DNA of 64,000 nt from Ascaphus truei (Eukaryota > Chordata > Amphibia > Anura > Ascaphidae). The translations under genes were made by a program, and so were the position numbers. The notes under the pieces are model-generated. The model ran no database searches. It saw nothing but the letters and a program-made list of their open reading frames with translations, and was not told the DNA's origin. Within the stretch, counting starts at the first letter, position 1. Each line of letters starts with the position of its first letter. Where the stretch lies: assembly GCA_036426205.1 (NCBI GenBank), contig CM071568.1, forward strand, positions 227,424,777 to 227,488,776, given 5' to 3'. Shown piece by piece: positions 1 through 11,632 of the stretch.

Positions 1-100
1 TAACGTCATGTAATAGTGGTTTCCTACACTTGCATATAAACGTAAGGCATATATTTCTAGATCACCTTGTAACCTTGTTAGCTCTTCTGATACCCTAAAA

Positions 101-415
101 CAGTGTTATTCTACAAGGGTTGCTAGGCACTGTTTGGTTCCCCGGGCATCCCGAAAAGGTTCTCTGCAATTTTCAGGTCATTAGAAAATTGTACCAAATA
201 CAGAAGACTTTACTTACAATGCATCTGATCTCCGACGCGCTATTAGAGAGGGTTGGGGTTCCTTACAATGCATCTGATCTCCGACGCGCTATTATAGAGG
301 GTTGGGGTTCCTTACAATGCATCTGATCTCCGACGCGCTATTGGAGAGGGTTGGGATGCCTCAGAATTTCATAATATTATCGTGCTCCTTAACCAACAAA
401 GGTTGGAAACCACTG
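101..415. mobile_element. hAT-like MITE with internal 49-bp tandem repeats (clean copy)
   Basis: The element starts CAGTGTTATTC and ends GGTTGGAAACCACTG, the same termini as the better-delimited copy at 56528-57289. Inside are three tandem units of about 49 bp built on TTACAATGCATCTGATCTC. The flanks share only CCCTA (ccctaaaa and ccctaggt), so the 8-bp target duplication is decayed. A noisy version of this copy recurs at 15643-15958. Confidence 0.7.
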
Positions 416-616
416 CCCTAGGTTGCAGAATGTTTGCCATAAATAGACTGTGACTTCACAGCAAATTCTTTTCCCAGTAATTTAAAAATAAATTGGTGAC
501 TTTGTATTAAATTCCCAAGTAGCATTTGCTCTCTGTAAAGGCAGAAGCATTTTCATTCTGACACTCACTTGCCTTTGAAGAGAAATTGTGTGTACCATAG
601 GGAACCATTGACAGGT

Positions 617-786
<170 letters not shown>

Positions 787-1344
787 ATTGCATATAAACT
801 ATCTATTATGTCCTGGTTTTTTTAACGCATCTGTACGCAAAGATGGTGGGCGCTAGGATTTTTCCTGGGGGGGCCGGGTGGTTGCAGAGGCCCCGTGCTC
901 TTCCCCGGGCATTTTAATTAAACACGGGGGGAATCGCGTGAGGCCCCCTGCAACGCTAAAACTTACTCATGGACTCTGCCGGCACTCCACGCGTGTCCAT
1001 GGCAACCGGCGAAAATTACGCCGCAGGGTCATGTTAAGTCACACGTTTCAACATGATGCGTGGCGGGTAACGTAACGACCGGTTGTGCCAGGTGAGTAAG
1101 GGGAAGGGGGGGGCGGGGGCTCAGAACGGGAGTATCCAACAGGCCAGGGGCATGTGCGGTCGCAGCAAACAAGTTATGAAGCATATTTTTGAATTACCCA
1201 TCTTTATTGTACCGGGTAAATGTATTTCTATCGGCCCCAGATGCTCTGCCTTTCACTACGTTATAGATTCTGATTCCAATCCATCGCCTGTTTTTTAATG
1301 AATAATGCATATCTTTGTGTCCTATCCTTAGGCCTAGGAGTAGC

Positions 1345-1512
1345 CCACTCCAGTGTTCCTCAATGGCCAACCAACGGCTTAGGTTGTAAATGCTTATCCC
1401 TGCGCTTCAGCACAGGGTGCTCTCCATACTGATTGAGCCCCACCTGTTGCTGAAATCAGTGATATCCTTACACTTTGACCTATTGTGCCACCGGACTGGA
1501 GTTTTGGCCATC
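1345..1512. mobile_element. Degraded hAT-like palindromic MITE (CAGGGGTGGGCAAC family)
   Basis: Recognisable fragments include 'cccactccagt', 'cttcagcacagggtg', 'attgagcccc' and the terminal 'ggactggagtt'. They match the cleaner copies at 12700-12883 and 39710-39874. Numerous small indels blur both arms, as elsewhere in this part of the window. Confidence 0.55.
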
Positions 1513-1524
1513 CCTGCCTTAGCC

Positions 1525-1745
1525 TAAGAGGCGTCACGCTTATCGCGACGGCGACATCAGGCTACGGTCCGCTGGAAAAATCTACTTGAGATGACTTCCA
1601 AGCATCTGTAGAGGGCCGCACCAAGCCAGCACCCCATTGAGCGGCGCCATCACATCGCGCTTACTATAAGCGCGCTCGCGGCGGCAATAATGCCTTGTTT
1701 CGAACGTCGCGTTGTTGCTGTCGCCGCACTATAAGCGCAGCTATA
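1525..1745. repeat. GC-rich palindromic MITE, degraded
   Basis: It contains several 'actataagcgcg' motifs and GTCGC-rich arms, like the clearer copy at 11328-11632. The ends 'agcctaagaggcgtcacgc' and 'cactataagcgcagc' are imperfect inverted repeats. Confidence 0.5.
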
Positions 1746-2524
1746 CAGGTCTCTTTCTATTGATTCATCTGATCACATTGCTGTGCCCTGGTATCACTCA
1801 CCTCTGACATCACGTGACTGCAGATCAGGGGCTTTCGTCTGTGGACTCGTGCGGTGGGGGGGGGGGGGGTGGCACGGGTCGAAAGGTGAGGTCCACATGA
1901 TACTCCACTAACCTAATAAAAAAAATTAGGTCTCAGTGCGTCGTCCTTAGGGCTATTGTGGAGTCTGTCATAAAGTAATAAAAAATACATAACATCCTTG
2001 CCATTGTGCAATAGGAATTTTTTAAATCAACCACCCACTTTAATGGCTCTTTCAGCGCATCTTGGCAAGAGCCAGGACGGCTCATAATGAAGGTCACAAA
2101 GCAATGCTGAGCCTCATTGTGGTCGGTCGCTCATTTGCTTCATTAAGCTCCCACAATGCATTATAAATAACTATTTAAAAAGAAAAAACACTCCAGGCCT
2201 CTTTTTAATATTTTGCTAGTTATGAAGCCTAGCTCCATACATGCATTTAAAGACGGATGTCTGCTCGTTTAAACCCCCTCCTTGTAGATCTCCTTGATTT
2301 GGGAACACTTTTTGGGCTTGTTCTCGCTTGTGCATGTTACACAATTTCATGGTGGACAGCACTTAAGCTTTGGTGGAGCAATTTCAGCTTCAAATCTGTT
2401 TAGCGTCCGCATATTTGTCTTAATGTGCAGCAGCAGCAGCATGCAGAAATGCCTTTGGTGATGGCAAAGGATGCATATAGTTCCTGGTATTCAATTAATA
2501 AGTAAATGTATCATGAACCCTACC

Positions 2525-2680
2525 AGACAACAAAGTTGAGGTGTGGCAGCTCCAGTACTACAAGGGCCACCAACAGGTCTGCTTTAAGAGTTCTCCGCTG
2601 CCTTCAGCTGAAGCTGGGATCTCCTGAATCTTACCTGTTGGTTGTGCCCTGGGGGTACTGGAGTTGTCCCCCGCTGCTCT
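2525..2680. mobile_element. hAT-like palindromic MITE, divergent copy
   Basis: The arms 'ctccagtactacaagggcc' and 'gggggtactggagttg' enclose 'ccaacaggtct' and 'ttacctgttgg'. This is the same foldback plan as 39710-39874, with more changes. Confidence 0.55.
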
Positions 2681-4658
2681 AGTGTGACAGACATAACCGT
2701 GTCTATTGCTTTCATTGAGAGGAGTTATAATATACTGGGTCTACCAATATCTCTTATTATTATTACCAAGAGTTTTGTTCTGTGTCTTCTTCCATACCTT
2801 CTAGCAGGATGTGTGTTGCATGATGCTGAAATAAGAACAACACTTTATTGAAAGCCAAGTAGGGGGGGCCTTAATTGGCGCTCATCTATGAAGGTGAGGT
2901 TGATAAATCCTCTCAATCCAGAGAGGCGAATATGTTCCCTTTAAATGTGTATTCTCTTTTGAATATGCTTACATGGCTATTGTGGTTATTGGCTTTCATA
3001 GAAGAATTTTTAAATGTACAAAGGACCTGTAAAGTGTTAGAATAGTAATGCCTTTTCAAACCCCTGAAAACGAGCAGTACAGGCTGATCTCACAGATAAT
3101 GTAACATAGATGAAAAAGGCAAAGTAAGGCACTGCAAACAGCTTTTGTTTTTTTATCCATCCTCTGGGGCCTTTAAATGTACGGTTTCCGCCTTTTTTGA
3201 TCAGCAATGAGGAGCAAGATTTCGGTGTCTGATTTGTTAATATAATAAGCGTTTCGTGTCTGCCACCACATCCGAAATGCTGTTTATCGCCGTACCCCCC
3301 AAATTGGGGCATTATTGTAGAAAACAATGAATAGGATGTTGCATACAGTACCGACATGGAAATGAATGCGTTGTGGCGCGTGTGTGGGGGAAAAGGCAAG
3401 GTGGGGGGTGGGTCTTAGTGAGTAGGATTTATTCATATGTTTGGGCTTGTGGAGCAGTGGAACATAATGTTTTTCCTCCCCTTTATAGGCTCAAGTAAAA
3501 AATACTTCTTGGTTAAGGAGTACCATTTGTGAGCACCAGGCTATAAAACGTTAATTTCTATGGTACCCTTTTTTAAGAAGACTTCACCAAGTCAAATGCA
3601 AGTTCCAAATTATGATGAAACATATCCCACATGGTGGATTTAACTTTAGAGAAAAAGGATGAGTATTTTCTTTTTTAATAATATGTAACATGAGGCTACC
3701 AAACAATAGTTACAAATATAGTTAGCGCCGTTATAAAAGATGTTTGAGGACAGCCGTTTCATCTAAAGGCGATGTTAATTAGCCATGGTGTTGTCTGCCC
3801 AGGTAATGGAAACTGGAATGTAATTTTGTCTGGGAGATAGTGGTGGCAAGGTTTAGTAAAACAACATACTGTAATCTAGTCATTCAGGAGAAGATATGAT
3901 TGCCACCTACTGGATTAACAAAAGGAATGTCTCCTGTATAACAACGATAGCAACTATCCTTTACCTTTTGGCTACTCATCGGGTTGAATTGCTGTCTAAA
4001 GAGTGCTGTGCTACCGTGCGCGCGTCAATTATAATTCGCTGTGGTAAGCCATCGTTTCATACATAGGGACGCGCGGTGGCAACAGCAGACCAGGGAAATA
4101 CAATATAAAATTTCGCGCTGCTTCCGGTGTCGCGAAGCCAATCACAGCCTGCCTAAACGCTGTGATGTTAGTCAACGTCCCCTATACCGACGCATCATCC
4201 CGAATGGCAGCTTACCAATTAACACTGCAGAACAGTAGGCAGCAAAGAACTAGAAAACAAGCCTAAGACGTGCTGACAGCATTGCAACAGCACTGATTTC
4301 ATTTAGGGCCGTACAAGCCACACCGTTTTCTTCTACCAGTAGCTGCAAGGGAATAAATAACTTGTCATTTACCAAATAAAATGAACGATTGCAAGATTTG
4401 ATTGTTTTATAGAAAAGTGATACATTGGGCAAGGCATTTACATGGGGTGTTTTCCATGTTTCATCTGGTTTTTTACTTTTTCCCCTAAAGATTTCTATGT
4501 CCACTAGAAAATGTGTTAATGTTCTAATTAATCACTTTTGGTTGCTGCAGTGCAATGAGTAATTGTAACGCATAAACGTAGATCATTGTGTTAAACAAGG
4601 TAATGATTCGTGTAGACAATTTGTATGGAATTCTCATAGTCTATGCAATTGATATTAG

Positions 4659-4763
4659 ATGGGACCTGAGGCTCTAGCGACAGACTACATTCGAAGGCGG
4701 AGTGAACCCGTTAGTCTCAGAAACAAAGTGGATGGCGTTCATATGGTACACAGAACACAGCAG
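4659..4763 (+). CDS. ATP2C1: ATP2C1 exon, nucleotide-binding domain (indel-damaged)
   Basis: This exon of the secretory-pathway Ca2+/Mn2+ ATPase follows an AG acceptor (gatattag) and ends at CAG|gtatgg. The start of the exon reads DYIR in frame. A shifted middle then contains the bases for the conserved KWMA, and the last codons read VHMVHRTQQ in frame 0. The length, 105 nt, equals my recollection of the human exon segment (35 codons), so the internal indels compensate. This segment belongs to the cytosolic nucleotide-binding domain just before the [14 protein letters not shown] stretch of the next exon. The assignment rests on the readable pieces and on correct order with the following exons. 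Confidence 0.75.
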
Positions 4764-5149
4764 GTATGGTGTATGTGAACATTTACAACAAGAGTGTCCA
4801 TGGATCTTGACCTTGAGATGGTGAACACCAGAGGTAATTTGGGAAGCCCGGTAATTATTGGAAGGAAAGAGATATTTGAGAAAAAGTAGCTTAATGGCCG
4901 TCGTCCATAGTGCAAGATATACGGTGACGAGCTACATAGCCGCGCCTAACAAACAAACGTGTTCTTCCAAAGCGCATGGCCAATAGGGAGCGGAGCTTAC
5001 ACGGTACGCACGAATGCAAGGATACCAAAAGCAGAGGAGACAAAAACTTGTTTTGCTATTGGGGCTGCAGCGAGGACAAGCCTGGGGCATTTTAAGGCGG
5101 CTAACACCAATGAAAATGTACAAAGCTTTCTGCGGATACGGTTTCAAAT

Positions 5150-5667
5150 TACTTTTTGTCAGTTGAGTGTGCTGTGCTGTGAGAATATGGACTATTCCCA
5201 TGACCCTTATTCGTCACACTCGGAGACTATCATTTATATTTACATTAATCATTATATTGATAAGTCGCCGAGTGTGACGAACGCACCAGGGTACGCAATT
5301 GCGACATTACTACATCATGCAAGTGCACGCTTTACAAAGGCCGGAGGCGTGCCATGGGAAACTGGATTCGGACTGCGTACTCGTTAGACTGCTTCTAAGA
5401 GTACACACGGAGTACTTTCTGCGCGGGAGATTGTCAAAGAGGTGAACCGTATGAGTGAAACGGACAGAACAATACAGATCAGTGACTTTGGTTGATCAGG
5501 ACGTGTTACCTCTTTGGCGGTGTATTATCACATAACGCTTGATTTACGAATACCTTTGTGAGTGTTCCCTATCCCTTTTATATTAAATGTACTTTTTTAT
5601 GCTATGGGGCGTGACGCGCTCTGTCTCTTCGTTCTATATATAACACAGGACTGAAGGCAGGGTTTAT
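5150..5667. other. Intron 4764-6351: no gene seen
   Basis: Apart from the foldback element at 5668-5945, the intron shows nothing recognisable. There is a short inverted match between 'cgtcacactcgg' near 5211 and 'cgagtgtgacg' near 5268 that can form a small hairpin. Confidence 0.4.
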
Positions 5668-5945
5668 GAAGCTGAACCCCATTAATTTCAGCTCTGGGGT
5701 CCCTCTGCTTCCAGATAACTCTAAAAGAGGTACTGGCATCTCTGCTTTGATCGCTGTGTCACGTGGGCCAATAGGAAGCCGCTACTGGTGGATGGCACGC
5801 TGCACACTGCTTCCTATTGTGCACCTGCATTGTGTCGTGGGACCGTTTAGAAAAGCGCCCCATAATGTGACCCGCACTGCCCAAGCCGGTGTTGTGGCTA
5901 CTGGCACCCCTTACGGAGGCCAAGTATCCCGAAGCCGGAGTCACG
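5668..5945. repeat. Foldback element, 'gccaataggaagccg' family
   Basis: One of at least seven copies here (also 31725-32005, 38453-38775, 45040-45260, 53693-53985, 60728-60985, 61108-61342). It opens with 'gctgaaccccattaatttc', carries 'gtgggccaataggaagccg' and the reverse arm 'gcttcctattgtgcacc'. Arms are imperfect. Confidence 0.65.
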
Positions 5946-6351
5946 ACCTCGACATGAATGATCTTTCAGATCTCGACCCACGTGCTTTAAATCCTGTGTT
6001 TTATAAAAAAAAATCAAACTGTCAAAAAAACACAGCGCTTGATTGCCTCTTTAAGAGACAGAGCAGCACAGGTAGCTGACTGAGGCACCTTATTTTAACG
6101 ATGCCTCAATTAGCTTTTTACATTTTCACTTGCATCTATCCCTACACAGCCACTGAATCTTTGCCCTCCTAACCTTTCTACAGAAGTATCTTAATTACGG
6201 ATCCTTCTCCCCCGTTCGAGTAAATAATGAAGGGTGTACATGTAGACTAAAAGTACAGTTATTGGGCTTTTGGGCATACAGTATGTGAGTTGAGCTTCCA
6301 TAAATAATCGTTATAATACCAGTCCCCTTTTATTGTAATTTTGTTCTGTAG

Positions 6352-6506
6352 GATAAACCAGAGATTTGCTTTATGAAAGGTGCTTATGAGCAGTATATTC
6401 GATATTGCACCACGTACATCAGCAAGGGACAACGTTGCCTCTCACTCACAGCAAAGGGAGCTGTATCATCAGAGAACGGCATATATGGGCACTGCAGGAC
6501 TCCGGG
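6352..6506 (+). CDS. ATP2C1: ATP2C1 exon, [14 protein letters not shown] segment (two 1-bp deletions)
   Basis: The acceptor ttctgtag and the donor g|gtaagg are intact. Translation begins [14 protein letters not shown], a signature of SPCA-type ATPases, then loses frame near 6432-6450. It resumes in another frame as [19 protein letters not shown]. The expected length from the human exon is 157 nt and 155 are present. The readable alignment places one missing A after 'ggacaa' and one missing G in 'cactca(g)cagc'. It is the end of the nucleotide-binding domain. Both frames are conserved on either side of the breaks, which argues for sequencing error rather than a decayed gene. Confidence 0.93.
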
Positions 6507-6644
6507 GTAAGGATATTATTTTGTTGTCCAGTTTGGAACAAACAGTACATAGACAACTTTAAAGGAAGTAGGCATTTAGCAACAACTGAATGGAAGTTAT
6601 GGTACTTAAAGAGTTAAGATTAGGGGAAGATGCAAGCAACGAGT

Positions 6645-6804
6645 ATCCGAACACTTGCTTGGGAAAATCTGGGGCAATCTCCAGTAAGCTGCAACATTTC
6701 TGTGACTTTCTGCAGACGGGGCCATTAGTCTGTCTGCAGAAATGTCACAGAATGTTGCAGCATTACTGGGAGATTGCCCGATTTTCCCAAGCAAGTGTTC
6801 GGAT
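6645..6804. repeat. Intronic palindromic MITE (hairpin)
   Basis: Left arm 'gtatccgaacacttgcttgg' through 'tttctgcagac' is matched by the reverse arm 'gtctgcagaaatgtcacag' through 'aagcaagtgttcggatac'. Arms are roughly 75 bp around a short 'ggggccattagt' loop. Differences between arms are mostly 1-bp indels. Confidence 0.85.
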
Positions 6805-6954
6805 ACGCGTGGCGGCATCAGTACGAATGCCAGACAGGAAGCCGTCTGCGGTTTTTCCAGTATGAGGCAATGGACAGGTTTGACTGGTCCTATCGACCTC
6901 ATCAGCCCTAGTTTTTGCATATTTCATAGTTCTCCTTTCTTTCTTTTCTTACAG

Positions 6955-7123
6955 TTATTGCTTTGGCTTTGGTCCAGAGTTGGGGCAGCAACTTTTCTGG
7001 GTCTGGTGGGAATGATGGATCCCCCACGGACAGGTGTGAAGGAAGCTGTCACTACACTGATTCGCTCTGGAGTTGCCATTAAAATGATCACTGGAGACTC
7101 GCAGGAGACAGCTGTTGCCATCG
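6955..7123 (+). CDS. ATP2C1: ATP2C1 exon, P-domain with DPPR and TGDSQETA (two 1-bp deletions)
   Basis: After the acceptor tttcttacag the exon encodes, in the readable frame, [19 protein letters not shown], then [19 protein letters not shown] up to donor g|gtatga. The DPPR motif and the MITGD turn are hallmarks of the phosphorylation domain of type II P-type ATPases. The exon should be 171 nt by comparison with human and is 169. One base is missing near 6970 (ASGPELG segment reads out of frame) and one near 6990 before TFLGLVG. Protein outside the two breaks is almost identical to other vertebrates. Confidence 0.95.
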
Positions 7124-7703
7124 GTATGAATAAACGACAACATTATTTTTTGTTTTTTTTACCAGTAGGCTAAGATTGCAATCTGTACAGGGAATAAATG
7201 TACCATTTGTAGATAAAAGCTAAACAAGACTGGGAGAAAGGTATCCTTACGGTCAAAATATATTCGCATGTGTTCTCTTAGCAGTAATCTGATAAGTAGG
7301 AAGCGGCACTTTTCGGGAGATGACCTCTCTTCTTGAAGCGAGAACATAATAGAATAAGGTCATGTGAAGATTAAATTATGTGGAAACATTTATTGGAAGT
7401 GCTTTATGTATTGAGTGTTCCCACATGACTTGGCTACGCATGCCATGACTGACTAGCTGACTGTGTAGTTATTTGAGCTGATCCTACTACTATATTGGGA
7501 CACATTATACTTTCTTTTGCCATGTGATGGCTTGCCTTGCTAGTTAACGTATGTGTGTATTGTAATAGTTATTGTATGTGTATATATATATTTGCACCAT
7601 GGAAATGTTTTTTGCAATTCTGTTTTAGGAGGCATATTTATACTGTATATAACAGCGCAACTTGTATCGCATTCCATATGCTATTTTTTCTTTCTTTCTG
7701 TAG

Positions 7704-7778
7704 TAGTACGCCTTGCTCTATCAAGGTTTACGTCCTGGGAATGGTGATACTGGACTTAACACTTCCCATGGTACCAAG
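7704..7778 (+). CDS. ATP2C1: Probable ATP2C1 exon, severely shortened copy
   Basis: It lies in the right place between the [10 protein letters not shown] exon and the VSVFYRSSARNK exon. After a tttctgtag acceptor, short stretches match the expected SRLGLYS start ('agt.cgcctt.g.ctctattcaag' with gaps) and the end: 'gatactggactta', 'ttccc', then 'atggtaccaag|gtcagt', i.e. the terminal MVPK codons. The exon is 75 nt, whereas the human counterpart predicts 98, so about 23 bases would be missing. No long reading frame survives, so the call depends on position, splice signals and patchy nucleotide match. Confidence 0.55.
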
Positions 7779-9491
7779 GTCAGTAAATCTATCTAAATGC
7801 CTAAAAACAAGCTGCTGTAAGATATGAATTTGCTCCAAAAGCAGCATCTCAGATTCTGATTGCTGTCCATTTCTTGAAAACGCATTTGCTGCTCTTGTGG
7901 CGATATCAAGTATCGTCTATTCTAATCCAATTTCGATGTTTTAGTTCTTAGTAAAAGTTAAACCCATAAACAACAAAGTCTTGCGGGGTCTGGTGTAACA
8001 TATGTCCATATCAGAGGGGATAGCAGTAAGTATCTAAGTGTGAGATGCCTATCAGTCATTTAATGTTTCCTGTATTGAAATAGCAGCTTAATGCTATTGG
8101 CATAGTATGAACTGTAAAAATAAAAGATGGCCTGCGGGCTCGAGTGACTTCTACGCACGAGAATCAAAGAAATCAAACAGCATGTCAAGAGTTAACTGTC
8201 AACGCTCTGGCTAAAGCTAGAGGGAACGAGCTGATTTAGACCTCTGTCCGTATACAAATAGTAAAGATCGCATCTAAAGTGAGGCCAAGTACTAGGAACA
8301 AAGCTGCGGATGACACATGGTTAGGGAGACACTGGTTGAAATCCAGGTGTGGCTACTTGTGACCTTAGAGTGCCTTGCCTATCTCTCGTGCCTCATACAC
8401 CAGAGTTTAGATTGTAAGCTGTATAAGCCAGTTTCTCACTGTAGCTGCAAAATTCTATATCCGTGTTGCTACACTGTAACACTTTATTGGAAAATAATTT
8501 TAGGAAGGCGGGAGTTCCAAAGTGCTGATTGGTAGAGAGCTTCAAAAAGAGAGGCAATGGATGTGACAGAGGCGTGAAAGGTAGAGGGAGGCACATTTTC
8601 ACCTAAATTCAAATCTGCCGTGGATTGGCCCGTTCCATTGAGCCAAGGAGTCTCAATAAGGCTGATTCATTTGTTGTCTTTCCCTATTACTGACAATCCG
8701 TCCGATAAATTTGTAATCTGAACCTGCAAACTAATTATAATAGGGGAGGGAGCAGTAATATAAATAGTGGTGCAGCCTTCAGATGAAGACATTGTTGCGG
8801 CACGGCAGGGTTTAGCTGTGGTTTGGTTAGGGTCTGCCGGTGCTGTTTATATATATTTTTTAATTCAGAAAATTCGAGCCCCATGGTTAGATTTGAAAAG
8901 CATCTGAGCGGACCAAGTGGATAAATCTGACATCCGATTTCACTTGCAGAGGGGATTTGGCCTGGAACAGCCCAGGAAACTCTGCGTATCGGATTCATCA
9001 GACAGGTTTGCCCATTTCTGAGAGTAGAGATGTGTTTATAAGAGAAATGTGTGTGGCACCAGGAACCTTGCTTACAAATTAGGATGACTCTTCTCATTGG
9101 TATGCGATTCATGGGATTCTCCCTGAAGAGCAGCACCAGGATACCCAACAAGACGTGTTTACACCTCCAGAGACAAGACCATGATAAACCTTTCTCCTCT
9201 TTTTTTTTTTTATAAACATCTGGTTGATCCCTAATAAACTTTTGGGTCTGAGTGTTCTCCTGGACTCGTCTTTTTTTTTTTTTAACATACATACAGTTTT
9301 ATTGTGTGTCATTAATAATAGCATAATATATATATATTGGATTTTGATTGCTATTAAAGCTTTGGCTGCTTTTTTGAGGCACATAGTGGAATTTGTTTCA
9401 TTTCTCCGTGTACAATAAATGTTTACACAGTATTCTTTAACTGCATCAGTTTTTGACATCTCTGGTTGCTTTTTTTTTCTTTCCCTTACAG
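7779..9491. other. Intron without recognised gene
   Basis: No coding similarity was found. It contains a short LINE-tail-like 'tagattgtaagctgtataa' near 8408, T-rich runs at 9200-9210 and 9270-9284, and otherwise unassigned sequence. Confidence 0.5.
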
Positions 9492-9543
9492 GTGTCAGTG
9501 GTTTTACAGATCCAGTGCCAGGAACAAATTAAAAATTGTAAAG
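9492..9543 (+). CDS. ATP2C1: ATP2C1 exon, VSVFYRSSARNKLKIVK (one 1-bp insertion)
   Basis: The exon sits between acceptor ttcccttacag and donor aag|gtaaag. It encodes VSV, then after one extra G at about 9501 FYRSSARNKLKIVK, a conserved P-domain segment that precedes the TGDGVND exon. Human and other vertebrates have 51 nt here; 52 are present, exactly one inserted base. No amino-acid position outside the break looks wrong. Confidence 0.9.
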
Positions 9544-10130
9544 GTAAAGAATTTTAGTTGTCATTAGTGCTAATGTAAAACGAGTTTAGAGAACATTAGG
9601 CATGTTAGTCTCAAACTATATTCTTGACATACATTGCATGGTGTCATGTGGTTTACTTTTAGAGAAAGCAGTGTGGAGCGAACATTGTCTAGAATTGTCA
9701 TTGTGAGTTTGTTTACATATCAGGAAGACCGATTGGAGCTAAATATATCCTTTTGGAGTATTTTGTTGTATGGACAAAGTTTGTCATAAAACACACACGA
9801 GTAATGTCGAAAAATGGACCTGTACCATCATAGTAATATGTTGTTTTAGATTTACTTAGCTAATGAGATCTTTAACCAACACTTTTTGTTTCATTTTAGT
9901 ACACTGCTTCTCTTGGCATTGAAGTTTGTTAGGGAAGCCAACAGAATAGTTACATACATTACTGTACTTTTAAAAGACACTGCACTTTGCACAGAAATTG
10001 TGGAGAATCTATTTGGTTTGCATACTAGAGAGCTCATATTGAATGCAAATATAGGCGAATCAGCGGAATGACTGCTTGCTTTCTGGTACTCTGGTGAACT
10101 CTTGTGTAGATACATTCCACCCGTACCAGC

Positions 10131-10230
10131 AGATTGTAAGCTCCTCGAGGCAGGGCTGTATCTATTTTATCATGCGTAAATTGATGTTTGTTACCCCCTC
10201 CTAGTCCCCACTGGACTGTGCAGTGAAACA
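10131..10230. mobile_element. LINE 3'-tail fragment
   Basis: Carries 'agattgtaagctcctcgagg' followed by 'cagggctgtatctatttt', the same tail motif as at 31480 and, reversed, at 45740. It is probably a short 5'-truncated LINE or SINE end. Confidence 0.5.
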
Positions 10231-10465
10231 TGTTGGCACATTTTAAATCATGTTTATGTATATTTATTTTTTAAGAATTCATCTATATATTTTCCTAGTC
10301 TATTTTTCACTTGGGTCTCTTGTAGTAATTCATTTTTTTAAATAAATATTGCATATTTATTGCATGTACACACATTCCCAGCTAGTCTCAACTCCCACAC
10401 CCACCATCATCATGATATATTTTGTCAAAGAGTGCTACTGAGCGTGGCAAATGTATAAAACAAAA

Positions 10466-10580
10466 GACAGGGTGCCTAATGCTACATCCAATTGACAAAA
10501 CAAATAAAGTAATACGTATAAGTTTAATTACTTTACTTTATATTTTTGTCAATTGGATTGTAGCATTGGGCACCCCTTTT
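10466..10580. repeat. Short palindromic MITE (hairpin)
   Basis: Arm 'gggtgcctaatgctacatcc' plus 'aattgacaaaa' is reversed downstream as 'ttttgtcaattggattgtag' plus 'cattgggcacccc'. Arms are about 48 bp with an AT-rich centre containing 'aaagtaat' and 'attacttt'. Confidence 0.85.
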
Positions 10581-11327
10581 TTTGTTGTTTTACTGCATGT
10601 ACAGTACTTGCTTTACCACTTATCTCCTCAGACTACTGATTAAATAAGCAATAAGTAACCTAAGGAATTGTAATTGTAATTATTTCACACAGGAAAAGTA
10701 ATCAAGATACTAAAATGTTAAATTGCACAATGAAATGGAAGTTAAAGCTAAAAATATTAACATTCAACCTATATTGATACAGTAAGATCCCTACATGAAG
10801 TTGCCTAAAATCCGCAAGAAAAAGAAAATACTCGGTGTTATGATCCCTTCTGGCTGTAACAAGCAAACCGTAGACGTATCACGTGAATGTATAAACGAGG
10901 CCCACATTTGCATTTCAAGGGTTTTTTCAAAATAATACCTTTTTGTTGAATACTTCCTCATCTTAATGAATAAAGCCCATTCCTATATTTAAATTTTTTG
11001 TGTGTGTAATGTACTGCTTGGTAAATAGCAGTGCAGTGTTTGTTCAGATGAGATATACATAGTAAAATGTATATTGTTGTGTTTCGGCAGCATTTGTACA
11101 TAAAAGATGTATATTTATTGAATACCTTTTTAGGGGACCAATACAGGGACCTCAACCTGTGTATTTTTATTTTATTTACACACAAAATATACTGTATGCA
11201 GCACTTACAAAAGAGACAATACACTACAGGAATGATAATACAATAATTGCAACCTACAATCAGGAAATAGGAAAGTCAATCCTTGTCCTGGAAAGATTAC
11301 AATCTAAGTGGTATGTTAGGATACTAA

Positions 11328-11632
11328 GGCTGCACTTATAGTGCCTGGCGACGCAACGTCGCTCCGAAACAATACATTAACTAACCTCCGTCGCAAGCAC
11401 TTATAGTAAGCCGCGACGGAGCGATGTCGCGACCAAATATTTGAAGCCGGGCCTATTGATTTTTTTTAGAGACCATTGCCACAATGTGACTGTCTCTAAA
11501 ACCAATCAAAGACCGTGGCGCCGCCCCTTCGTGTCGTCACTGGCCTTGTCACTTCAAATCAAATTATAACTTTCGTTCTGTGTGGTGATGGGTGACGTTA
11601 TCGGTCGCGTCGCCAGCACTATAAGCGCGGCC
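11328..11632. repeat. GC-rich MITE with terminal inverted repeats
   Basis: Ends are 'taaggctgcacttatagtg' and 'cactataagcgcggcctta', imperfect inverted repeats. Inside are many GTCGC and GCGAC motifs and a second 'gcacttatagtaagccgcg'. A relative is at 1525-1745. Family not recognised; a Harbinger-type origin is possible. Confidence 0.75.

Larger units (their letters stand above)
842..4658. other. Gene-free stretch, presumed ATP2C1 intron, low sequence quality
   Basis: No coding exon was recognised. The stretch holds three degraded MITE copies (separate entries) and low-complexity AT- or G-rich sequence. Upstream ATP2C1 exons, including the one with the phosphorylated aspartate, are not visible. 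They lie before the window or in sequence too damaged to recognise. Confidence 0.6.

Noticed and set aside
5211..5282. Small hairpin as a regulatory structure
   Set aside because: Short arms in poor-quality intronic sequence; too common by chance to interpret.
8735..9459. Minus-strand frames of 185 and 116 codons
   Set aside because: No recognisable domain; the sequence lies in the noisy ATP2C1 intron and has Lys-rich ends from T runs.
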